In this document: positions 1 to 10,387 of the stretch, in pieces
How positions within the stretch are numbered: the first letter of the stretch is position 1
How the letters are laid out: the number at the start of each line of letters is the position of its first letter
Source of the DNA: Isoetes taiwanensis
Taxonomy: Eukaryota; Streptophyta; Lycopodiopsida; Isoetales; Isoetaceae
DNA: 64,000 nt
Direction: 5' to 3'
Assembly: GCA_021234155.1 (NCBI GenBank)
Contig: JAJEKV010000084.1
Location: 4,613,093-4,677,092, forward strand
The notes under the pieces: model-generated
Databases searched by the model: none
Told to the model about the DNA's origin: nothing
What the model saw: only the letters and a program-made list of their open reading frames with translations
Made by a program: the position numbers and the translations under genes

Positions 1-552
1 TCAGCTTGCCAGCCTATTTCATCCCATTCTGGAGGGAAAGCAAAAAACCATAATGGTGCAGTGTTACCAAACAGAATAGCAGCTTCTCCATGTGCATCCT
101 GCAAGCCCTTGTGATGATAGAACATATCCCTGAAGTGAAGGAATTGGTCCTCTGTAAACAACCTATCATAACAAAAGCAGAACCTGTCTAGCGTAAAGGC
201 TTGGTAGCCATTAAGCAGAAAAGGTCTCAACCTTTGCAGATCCTGGTCAATAGTATGAGGAACGGGCCAAAGATGCTGGTGTGTAAAAATTTCAGTGGCA
301 GCAGAGTAAGTTGAGAGGTCTGGGAGGTCCGGTGTACAATTCATCCTCCTGGTGAGAGTTTTCAGCATTTCTGTGGTCATATTCTCATCCGGTGAATAGA
401 GAAATTTCTGTTGCCTGAGGATGTCCATCCATTCTGCATGGCTGAAAATCGGGACAGCACGCCTGGGTATTATGGGCTCTTCTTCTCTGGTCACATTGTC
501 CCATTCTGGCACTCCATCGTTTTGCAGCATCCAAGAGGTGAAGTTGGCCATG
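1..552 (-). CDS. Unrecognised protein, 5' part only (runs off left edge)
   Basis: The minus strand is open from an ATG at 550-552 to the window edge, 184 codons without a stop. The protein begins MANFTSWMLQNDGVPEW and is rich in Trp, Phe and His, with stretches such as HQHLWPVPHTIDQDLQRL and FAFPPEWDEIGWQAD. I see no signal peptide or membrane segment. Codon use and the lack of stops make it a convincing coding exon, but I do not recognise the family. Upstream of the ATG lies a CTGTAAACTG-type repeat that would fall in the 5' UTR or promoter. The 3' end, later exons and function cannot be judged here. It could be a transposon-associated gene, as most coding stretches in this window are. Confidence 0.6.
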
Positions 553-564
553 TCTGCTGAAGTA

Positions 565-690
565 GCTGCTGTAAGCTGTAAACTGTAAACTGCTTCCCAC
601 CCAACTGTAAACTGTAAACTGCTTCCCAAGGACCTGCTGCTGTAAACTGTAAGCTGCTCCCGAACTGCTGTAATAAACTGTAAACTCGGT
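565..690. repeat. Degenerate CTGTAAACTG tandem repeat
   Basis: The core CTGTAAACTG and variants (TGTAAGCTG, AATAAACTGTAAACT) recur about eight times, separated by GCTTCCCA-like spacers. It lies directly upstream of the minus-strand ATG at 552, so it may sit in that gene's leader. Confidence 0.7.
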
Positions 691-837
691 CGGGAGCAAG
701 AAGAATGGCATCTCGGGCCTTTTGGGTTGCCCGATGATGAGAGGAATTGATGGGACCGAGAGAATTTAAGGAAAAGGAAAGCATTTCAGTGGAAAAGCTG
801 TTCAGAAGGATCTATCTGTCTCGGGGGAAGAGACAGA

Positions 838-893
838 AAGTGAAACACGTGGTGAAACATGTGGTGAAACACATGTGGTGAAACATGTGGTGA
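838..893. repeat. Short ACATGTGGTGAA tandem repeat
   Basis: Four imperfect units of about 12-16 bp (GTGAAACAYGTG). No gene is visible between 553 and 1086. Confidence 0.65.
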
Positions 894-1142
894 ACCTGGC
901 GCATGTTACATCAGGGACATCAAAATACAATTACATATTACATCAAAAGCAAACATAGTACATTGAAACAAGGGACATCAAAATACAATTGAGCATGGAA
1001 TTGAGTTTCTTATATTATTCCCAAACAAGGCAAGACACAACAACATATATTCAAAATTTCTGAATCATTTCCTAACCTGTAAGAATGTGTTCAACTATTC
1101 TTCATCAGACATGCTATCTTCATCAGATAAAACCTCGGGCAA

Positions 1143-4060
1143 GTTTTCTAGAATCTTTTCCTCATCTGCCCCGGGCAGCACGCTAATGGCCACCCTCCCG
1201 GAGCCCGGTTCCCCTATCCGACTGTTGGATCCTCCATTCAGGGGCCCCTCTTCGGGAAGGCCCAAAAGATTCGGATCGGTCCGGAGAACTTGTCAAACCA
1301 CGGGGCGTCCTGAGGTCAGCCTTGTAGAAACCACAGTGTTTTGTCGTTCGGGCACCGGAGAGGCTCTGGAATGGCAAATCGACCCTGCCAAATCGTCCGG
1401 AATGGCGAAATTACCCTAAGCAAGTTACAAGGCTCCACGACAGTATCCCGCATCCACATCCTAGGCCAATTGACTATGAGTGTGATGGAAGTGAGCTACT
1501 TTGGCGCCTGAGGAGGTCGGGGTGGTTTTACCCACGAAACTTGATCCCCAAGGCAATGTCGATGTTACGAGTCCATTGGCGAGCCAAATCGTGATTCTCG
1601 AGGGGAGGTCGCCTCGCCTGTCCCCGAGGCCTTGGGGAGAGGAAATTCGAGGCAAGCGGCTTAGGGATTTTAGGGTCCCCTCAAGGCGTCATTCGCGATG
1701 GCAAGACATTCATAAATTAAGTAATTAATGCATTGTGCGAAAATAAATTCTGATCTTTTGCCATTTGGATTCCTAATTCATCTCGGCCACCGGTCCAATT
1801 TTTCAAATTTTCGGAGAAGGTCTAGGTCAAAGGGTTAGCTAAGGTCAAAGGAATGGAGTTTGTGGGATCGTTGTACTTGGGGTTGACCTTGGCTGGCTGG
1901 ACGTTATACTTGGTCTAAGATTGCATTGAGAATATAAGCATCATAACTATTAGAATGAAGATAAATGATTACAGAAAAGCATCATAACTACTAGAATGAA
2001 GATAAATGATTCTGAGAAAAGCAAAAGACTACTGGGGGTTGGGGGTTAGATTTGGTTGCTTGTGATGATGGTTGTGTTTCAGTATCAAGGCATATGGATA
2101 GAAGGAATGCCCTTGTTCAACGGACTGCTCCCTAAAGCTATTTGACATGGATGGCATAATTAACTTGTAATGAATCGAATTGGGGGCAAAAGGCTTAGGG
2201 GGGATTTTAGGATTTCGCTCTAGCGTCAACGCCCCCTCCACGTGTGAAGACACGGTGCAAAGTCCCGCCAAATCGACAAGGAGAGGGCCTCCGAACGTAA
2301 ACCACGTGGAGTTGCCGGGTTCTAGAAGAGTTTTTTCGTTTTGGGGCCAAGTTTTGGTCTTCCGCCCACATAACTTGGTCCCTAGGGCAATGTCGATGTT
2401 GAGTCCATTGGCGAGCCAAATCGCGATTCCCGAGAGGGGAGGTCGCCGGTCAGGCCCCTTGGGGCCTTAGGGAGAGGAAATTCGGGCAAGCAGCGGCTTC
2501 GAGGGGATTTTAGGGTCCGTGCTCAAGGCCAACACCCCCACTCCCGTCAAGTCACGGCGCAAGGTCCCGACCAAATCGACAGGAGAGGGGCCTCAAACGT
2601 AAACTCGTGAGTTGTCGGGTTCTAGAAGGGTTTGTGTTTTGGGGTCGAAGTTTTGGTCTTCCGCCCGCGAACTTGGTCCCTAGGGCAATGTCGATGTTAC
2701 GAGTCCATTGGCAGAGTCAAATCGTGGTTCCGGAGAGGGGAGGTCGTCCATTCGTCCCGAGGGCCTTAGGGAGAGGAAATTGGGGCAAGCAGCTTCCGGG
2801 ATTTTAGGGTCCATGCTCACGGCGTCAACACCCCCACTCCACGTCAAAGTCACGGCGCAAGGTCCCTAGAATCGACAAGGAGAGGGCCTCCAAAACGTAA
2901 ACCCCGTGGGTTGCCGGGTTCTAGAAGGGTTTTGCGTTTTGGGGCGAGACTTGGTCTGTTGCACTTTGGACCTAACCAAGAAGCCGCAGCGAGAATCTGA
3001 GCAAGGGTACCGGCGGGCGAGTTTGGGCCTGTCCTCCCCGATGTGGCAAGTAGAAGTCGGGGGCTTTTGCGGTGGCAAGACATTCATAAATTAGCAACTA
3101 ATGCATTGTGCGAAAATAAATTCTGATTTTTTTTGGCGTGACATCTCACAATAAAATCCTAACGCGTACTAGGGCACGGACTATGAAGTTTCGGTGTAGG
3201 TCGTGAAGAATTACGAGGAGGTCGGGTGGTCTTACGGCCCGCGGAACTTGGTCCCCGGGGCAATGTCGATGTTAAGGAGTCCATTGGCTTGTGATGATGG
3301 TTGTGTTTCAGTATCAAGGCGTATGGATAGAGAGAATGCCCCTGTTCAACGGACTGCTCCCTAAAGCTATTTGACATGGATGGCATAACTAACTTGTAAT
3401 GAACTGGTTTTGTTTCTCAGAAACAATTGTACCTTGATGAAAGATTGCTTTATAGTTTCCAAGTAAAATTTTTTTTAATGTGTCCGCACCGCCTTGTTTG
3501 CCCCGGTCAAAGACTTCGCCTTTTTTCAATGCACACTCTTTTAGTTATGCATTTTATTGCATTTATGCTTCATAAATTAAGTAGTTAATGCATGGCATGG
3601 AATTAAATTATGGTTTTGGTCAGGCTGGCTTCGGGGTCATCACCAGCAGACAGGAAAATTTCCAAAATTTTCGGATAAGGTCCAGACCCAAGCGTTGGGG
3701 TTAGAACGGTCCGGGCAGCCCGTTGTTGGGCAAGCATGACTGGCACCCTTCCCCAAGTCAAACAAGGCCAGGACTTTGAACGGCCACCTCACTAGAGGTG
3801 AGAGTCCCGTCCCCAGGAGAGATGGACCCCAAAAAAGTTCTCGAGGCAGCCTGTCCTGGCACCGCCCCCTGGGGGACTGTATGCTAATGAACACCCTCCC
3901 GAAGCTCAGTTCCCCTATCCGACCGTTGAATCCTCCGTTCAAGGACCCAGCTCCGAGCAGGACCAAAAAAATCCAAGATCGGTCTGGGAGAACCTGTCAA
4001 ACCGCGAAGCGTCCTGGGGCGACCGTCCCTAGGAACGGCGATTCGACTTCGCTCATACAA
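1143..4060. repeat. Compound GC-rich repeat block (several interspersed families)
   Basis: Three families alternate here. Family 1: 1143-1400 and about 3640-4060 are diverged direct copies sharing TTCCCCTATCCGAC and a CCTGTCAAACC-like core. Family 2: units of about 300 bp at roughly 2195-2530, 2530-2830 and 2830-3080, plus partial units at 1501-1700 and 3215-3290. Each carries TAGGGCAATGTCGATGTT and GGGTTCTAGAAG. Family 3: a 115 bp segment at 2057-2172 is repeated at 3288-3402. A short AT-rich segment containing CATAAATTA and TTAATGCAT recurs at about 1708, 3085 and 3570. The ORFs are short and change frame between units, so I call no gene. It is most likely debris of one large element. Confidence 0.7.
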
Positions 4061-4554
4061 ATAATTGTTCTTTTCATGACGATATTTCAGAAAACCAACT
4101 TCACGTTCTGGTAGATATATTTAGGCCACTAAAATTTTTGCTGGTAGTAATAGAATCCGGAATGTGATTGACTGCATGCATGCCTCAGGACTGTTCAAAT
4201 AAGCCTAGGGACAAACTTTAATGAGCATCACATTAAAAAAAGACGCCAAAAAAAAAAATATAAAGTCCTTAACGTCGCTATAACAAAATACGTCGCGGGG
4301 ACGTCGCATGCGACGTAGAACCGTATGTATACGGATTTGAAATAATGTCGCATCGCATGCGACGCTCTGTAATTTTTTGAACCCGCGGGCGGCCGGCTTT
4401 TCCGGAACTTCTTTTTGCCCTACTTCTTCGAGGTTCTTGGGCGATCTGCGGCGCTAGTACCCTGATCGACCTGCAAGCAACTATTCTAAGGTTAGTATAT
4501 CATATTTTTTAGATTGAATAGGTTTTTTGGATTGAATGATGCATGCCCAACCAA
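4061..4554. other. Gene-free stretch with CGTCGCATGCGACG palindromes
   Basis: No coding signal. Two copies of a GTCGCATGCGAC-type palindrome lie at 4302-4315 and about 4353-4362, followed by a GC-rich patch at 4380-4400. The palindrome closely resembles the CGTCGCACGCGACG repeats at 22.2-22.76 kb, so this may be a scrap of a CACTA subterminal region. Confidence 0.5.
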
Positions 4555-4965
4555 CCTTCCTCTTTTTTTGGTTTCCTTTCCTTCCTCTTCTTCTTTGTTC
4601 TTGATTTTTTTTCTTCCCATTCTTCCATGCCTCATTCATTCTTCCTCCTTCTTTCTTCCTCATGCTTCATTTCTTCCTCCTCATTCTTCCTCATGCTTCA
4701 TTTCTTTCTCCTTCTTTCTTCCTCATGCTTCATTTCTTCCTCATGCTTCATTTCTTCCTCATTCTTCCTCATGCTTCATTTCTTCCTCCTTCTTCCATGC
4801 TTCATTCTTTCCTCATTCTTTCTTCCCATATTTCTTTTTTCCTCATTTCTTTCTCATCTTTCTCATTTTCTCATTTCTTTCTCATGCTTTCTCATTTCTT
4901 TCTCATTTCCATTCTTTCTCATGCTTTCTCATTCCTCATTCTTTCCCCTCCCTTCCCTCATTTGG
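4555..4965. repeat. Polypyrimidine (TTCCTCATGC/TTTCTTCC) low-complexity tract
   Basis: About 410 bp of almost pure C/T on the plus strand, built from TTTCTTCCTCATGC-like units. It gives long Ser/Phe/Leu reading frames in all three plus frames, which are compositional artefacts and not genes. Confidence 0.85.
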
Positions 4966-6109
4966 GTAAAAGCATGAAAGGGTGTACGTACATCGTACTG
5001 AATTGAAGGACGAATTTGTGCTTTTTTTGGGTACATTTTAGATGTACATCAAGATACTATGGTTTGTCGTTTTGTGTCAGATATGCAATGATTGCAAGAT
5101 CATCCCTGACATTCCCCCCGAAATTCTTGGTTAACCACCGAACCACCGAACCAATTCGAATGGATCCGTCCCTCCCTTTCAAAATCCCCCCTTTCACGGG
5201 GCCGAACACCGAGCAATTCGGGAAGCAAACACATGCCAATTGAATCTACAAGAAATACAAATCAATTTCAATTTGTTCATGGAGGGTGAGAATTCCAATG
5301 GAAGTGATGGTTCTAAGCGCAAGTATGCCGACATTGGCCAGTGTTATGCCACAAAACAAATAAAGCAGCGTGTTGACAGGTCGGTGGATTGCATCCTCAG
5401 TTGCTGGCAAACGCTTCGTCCAGATCAAAGATTAGTTTTTTGTGATCGTTTGTTGCAAGATGACAGGCTTTTTTCTGTTTTTCGAACACGTAATTGGAAA
5501 TCCTTCCGGTTATTGTTATGAAATCAATGATCAGAAACTTGAAAGATGGGCTTCAAGAAGTAAAGTCTGCTAATAGCAAAGATAAATTGACTGCAAAACA
5601 TTCACTGTTATCAATGATTGTTGGAAAAAAAGGAGATATAAACAAGAATGTTTCTTCAAAATTGCTAAAGATACAGCCAAGAAATTTATCCAAAGCTGCA
5701 GCAAGAAGGAAGATAATGTCATTAAGTGGAGCAAATGTATGGGCTTTGGCAGGAAGGATGCCAAGATCAAATAGAATCGATGATTCAATCAAATGTCAGG
5801 TTCGTGAATTTTGGCTTGACAATACCAAAGTTTCACCAAAGGTTAGAGATGTCATGAAGAGGAGAACACAAGCAATACAATACCTTGATATCTCACAGGT
5901 TTGCTCTTGTAATTGAATCAATTCAATTTTGGAGATTATGTTTTCTTCCAAAATTCTTTCATGACTTTCTTCTGTACATTCTAGTTACGTTCGAGTGACA
6001 CATTAATGAATACACATGGTTTTCATGAAATGTATTGCATTTTACATTGTTTACATTTATACATTGTTTACATAGTAGCGAAAATCTTGCGGTGATGTGC
6101 TATTAGGTA

Positions 6110-6475
6110 CTTTTAGATGTACATCCATTAACACTTACATGTCCATGCAAAATTGCATTTACATGTACTTGAATATCAAAATTACATCATTTTACATTTT
6201 AGTGTACTTTCGGTAATGAAGCCAAACAAATCGGACATATGTACATTAGTTGTACTAATATTGTAACATTAATGTGATGTACTAATATTGGAACATTAAT
6301 TAGATGTACATTAGATGTACAATTGGATGTACATTGGATGTCTGATAATAGATCGATGGAACCGTTGGTGTACATTAGATGTCTTGATGTACATTAGATG
6401 TACTACGATGCTGTCGATTAGAACTGTTGGATGGACATTTTATGTACATAGAACATACATTAATTGTACAATAGT
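6110..6475. repeat. TGTACATTAGATGTAC degenerate minisatellite
   Basis: Repeated TGTACAT/ATGTACA words, partly palindromic, inside a non-coding gap of the element 1 gene (about 5900-6490). No coding signal is seen in the gap. Confidence 0.6.
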
Positions 6476-8810
6476 ATAGTTCAATACTCTTTTGGCATCC
6501 GGTTGCGGACATCATTTTGCCGACATGGTCTTTAATGCTTTTGTTATTGCGGTCCGAGCTTTATCAACGGTTTGTATATTAGAATCGATACCAAAATTAA
6601 GCCTTGACGGTTCGAGTATCCAAAAACCTGATTGCATAAGGAAATTGAAGGAGAAAACACATGTTGTTGTGTCAAACATGAGCAAGCAGTCCGTCTGAAA
6701 AGGCCTTCAATGATATGAGGAGATCCCTACATGTTGAATTGCACTTGTTTAACTGCGGTGTCCGTGCATCCCAAAAAACAATGGAGTATGTCAAGCAAAC
6801 AAGAAGACTTTTGATAATGTTAGTATCTTGTGGAGGTCAACGGTTTATAGAAAAATATGTGGCGGATGAATGGCATAAACTAAAATGCATCAAAGGCGAA
6901 TGTGATGAATGTGGAGTGAAGAAATTCGACATCTGTCCAAACGAGGAAGATGGAATTCAGAATGTGGACTGGCAAGTATATGCATATGTCAATGAGCCAT
7001 CCAAAAAAGGTACATCCAGAAGGCTTAGATTAGTTGATCGAATGACAAAGCATCTGTTTTGTTAAAGAACATGAAAAATCAGCTTGCTAAGTTTACAGAT
7101 CATAACTTTACAGCACACTGGCAGAGCAAACAGTTTAAAAGATGTGTTGAGAAACTCCCGGATAATAGTGTGTTGTCTGTTGTTGACTTTGCAGAGAACT
7201 ACACATTGAAACCGAGGGGACGAAGTGCAATCCAAGCATTGGAATCCCGATCAAATTAGTATTTTTGGTCCATATTTCAATGATGAAAATAGAAGGTAAG
7301 CTTAAAAAAACAGTGCATTTCTATGTTTCAGATGACAAAAAGCATGACACTCATTTTGTGCAACATGGTTTTAAATTACATTTGGGGTGGCTTAAGAATA
7401 ATGGAGGTGGACACATAAACCTTCATTATGTGTGGTCGGATGGTTGTGCATCTCAATTCAAATCTGCACGGGCATAGTATGGAATCTGTAGATACCATGT
7501 TGAAAATAAAATTCCGTGATATGGAATTTCTTTGGATCTGGCCATGGGAAAGGCACACATGATGGCGAGGCTGGTATAGCAAAGTTGTGGCTTGAGAGCG
7601 GCGAGAGAAAACAAAATGGCATGCCAGTGGCAGTCGCGTAAAAAGCGGCTTGTGCGGTTTAAGGGCCAAGGAATCGGATTGTGAAAGGGTGTTTTGGGAG
7701 GTTGGAAAAATAGATGTGAACAGGCAGCAAGCATTCAATTGCAAGACTTTACCTGGTACTCAGCAGATACATTCTGTGTCAACTATAAACCCAGCAGATC
7801 CAACAAAGTTGCTATGCAGACCACTCTCGTGCTTTTGTGATGCTTGCATTAACTTCAATTGGTTGAATTGTGAGAACATTAAATATTGTGGAGAATGGTC
7901 TCTAAAAAGTTTGGAGCCCACAGATCATATTGCCTCTCGTGTTGAAGCTGAAAATGATGTGGATGTTTTGTATGCAGAGGACAAGGCTGGTTTAGATGAC
8001 ACTGTAGCTGTTTTAGATGTATTTGTAACCATCATTCATATATTTTGGGATTATGTCTATTCCAAAATCGCGCCAGATAAGCATTATTTTTAGCGCATTT
8101 AGTGCTTTTTAATTCTATTTTGTACATTTACAAAACTATAGTTTATGTTGAATATTTCGGTATTTTATTGCATTTACATTAAATAAGGCAAGGGAAGGCC
8201 TTGTTTGCTTAAAAGTAACATCAATAGATTATATAACATTAACAACAAATATACTTGAAATTAGAAATTCTTCATTAACATCACAAGAGAAATAATCACT
8301 TTTTTTTACGAAATTAAGCAAGTAATAAGGTATGTCAAACATAAAATCACTCCAATGTTCACATTTTTTTAACAATCTCAAATCTAGAATTATAGTATTT
8401 TAGCCAAATAAAGCTGGATTATCTATCCAACTAATAAAAGTGATGTCCTCTAAAATTGATAAAAGAGACAATTGGTAAAAGTAAAGTCAGAAAGAAATCG
8501 CGCTTGGCGCGATTTCTCAAGCATAACAAAGTTTTCAGAAGCATAAAAAAGCTTCCAAGGGACAAAAGTAAATACGTCCCAAATTATTTTCCGAAAAAAT
8601 AAATCACAATAAAGCCTTTTTTTTCCTACAACAGCAAGCATGGCTATGGCGAAGGCCTAGCCCGGCCCCAGTACCGCCCCCGCGCCCTGATACAAAGGGA
8701 AAGCTTTACCCCTGAGCATGCCAGACAAGGCCGACAAGGACGAAGAAGAAGCAGCATAGCGGAAATAGAGCTTTGTTTGATTTTCCTCAGCCCTGTAGCA
8801 CTCAATCAGC

Positions 8811-9062
8811 CCCTGTCTGCACCGGACCCATTTCCAGTTTTAGCTCAATTCCTGTATCTGCTTGCATTAGGGCTTGCATCTTTAGTATGGTGTTAGAAAT
8901 GTGATTCTTCAGTATGCATCTGCTTGCTTTATCCCATAGCAATCACTCGGGCCCCTGTCTGCACCGGACCCATTTCCAGTTTTAGCTCAATTCCTATATC
9001 TGCTTGCATTAGGGCGTGCATCTTCAGTATGATGTTAGCAATGTGATTCTTGGGCTTGGAAG
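8811..9062. repeat. 142-bp tandem duplication inside a long intron
   Basis: The segment starting CCCTGTCTGCACCGGACC at 8811 recurs at 8953 with few differences. It lies in the 8011-9987 intron of the element 1 gene. The rest of that intron is AT-rich (8100-8640) or purine-rich GAAGAAG low complexity (9570-9900), without genes. Confidence 0.7.
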
Positions 9063-10387
9063 CTTTTCGCCGGAACCCTCTTGTTTTGGTGAATACAAGG
9101 AGCTGCCCTGTTACTTGTCGACAATGCAATCAAGAGGGTTAGTTTGCATGTTTCCTTCATCGTTTTAGTGTCTTTCCATTCCAAAGTGCTGCTGCTTTCT
9201 CTCTGCATCATAAGCTCTAGCTCCCTTACATCCCATCTGCTTTAATTGTTCGCCATAGCACCCACCAAAGACAAATTTTAGAAACAAAATTATTGAAGAT
9301 GGGTCTATTGAAGCTGAACTTATATTACAGAGCTATTGAAAGAAAAAACAGCAAAAAAATCACTATATGCATTTGCCTTGTGATGTATCCCTTCTCGGAA
9401 TCCGTCGTCATGGAAGCTACTCGTGGCAAGCTGAAAGTAGAAGGCAAACTGCATGTAGAAGGCTGAGATGGATGCATAGTTAGGCAAACTGTGCAGAAAA
9501 CCCACAAACGTTGCAGTCAAGCAAACCCTGCAGAGAACACAACAAACCCTATAGAGAACACAGCTTTTGCGAAATTCTTGAAGAAGAAGAAGAATCGAAA
9601 GAAGCCGAAAGAACCTGGAAGAAGAAGAAGAAGCCGGAAGAAGAAGAAGTTGGAAGAAGAAGAAGCCGAGAAAAGCTGGAAGAAGAAGCCGGAGTCCGGA
9701 CGCGCAGAGAAAAATAAAAGGGAGGAAGGGCGTTGAAAAAAAATAAAAGGGAAAGAAGGGCGTTGAAGCCGTACTGCGTTGGAAGAAAAATAAATGAGGG
9801 AAAGCGGAGGAAAAGCGGAAAAGAAAAAAGCGGAGGAGAGACGAATGAAAATTAGGCGGGACAAAAAAAATGGACGGGGCAAAAAGCGGGGGAAACGACG
9901 AATGGGGCAGAAATAGAAAGAATTCAAAATTCCCAATATTAAAACATATTCTTAATTTAAATGAATGATGGTTTTGTGTCTTTTGCAGCACCAGACAATG
10001 TGGAAGGTGTTTCATACTATGTTCTCATGTGCACCAGGGAAAAGCATGCATTGGAAGAAGATTCAATTGATGACTATGGAAATGAATACTCTGCTGGCAC
10101 TAGTGTCATTGAAGAACAATATTATGAACTAATCCCAGGCTGCCACAATAAGTATAAACTGCTTCCTACTAAGAATGTTTTGGTACCTGCAGAATCTGTG
10201 ATTGGGGTTCGAATCCCATTCAAGAAAGTAAAACACAAGCTGAAGGGGGCAAGCACAGCATTTCACTTGCCAGATGAAGTCCATGAGACATTGTTATCAC
10301 AACTTCCAGCAATTGTAGATGACATGGACTAAGTCAGATCTGTAGTACTTTCCAGAAATATTGTAATACTTTGTTATAAGAACTGAT

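Larger units (their letters stand above)
5280..10332 (+). pseudogene. Decayed large putative DDE-type transposase gene (element 1)
   Basis: The gene starts at an ATG at 5280 (MEGENSNGSDGSKRKYADIG). Coding blocks follow at about 5541-5898, 6715-7040, 7060-7260, 7265-7477, 7500-8010 and 9988-10332. Recognisable pieces in order are EFWLDNTKVSPKVRDV, CIKGECDECG, VVDFAENYT, DDKKHDTHFVQHGF, WSDGCASQFKSARA, then SGHGKGTHDGE in a shifted frame, and a CFCDAC cysteine cluster. I recall this motif order from a large family of uncharacterised transposase-like proteins of plants and animals. The Asp/Glu-bearing blocks (DFAEN, WSDG, HDGE) would suit a DDE-type catalytic core, which is inference. At least four frame changes between 7000 and 7650 make it a pseudogene. 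The last block starts after a clear TTTTGCAG acceptor at 9987 and ends with a stop at 10330-10332, so the final intron is about 1.9 kb. Confidence 0.6.

Noticed and set aside
4514-5006. Three long overlapping Ser/Phe-rich ORFs
   Set aside because: All three frames are open because of the polypyrimidine tract; no codon bias or motifs.
9320-10015. 231-codon minus-strand ORF rich in Phe/Ser/Leu
   Set aside because: It is the complement of a GAAGAAG purine-rich tract and overlaps the supported plus-strand exon 9988-10332.
10200-10220. Box B-like GGTTCGAATCCC suggesting a tRNA gene
   Set aside because: It lies inside the open C-terminal exon of element 1 (encodes GVRIPF) and no tRNA fold or box A is present at the right distance.
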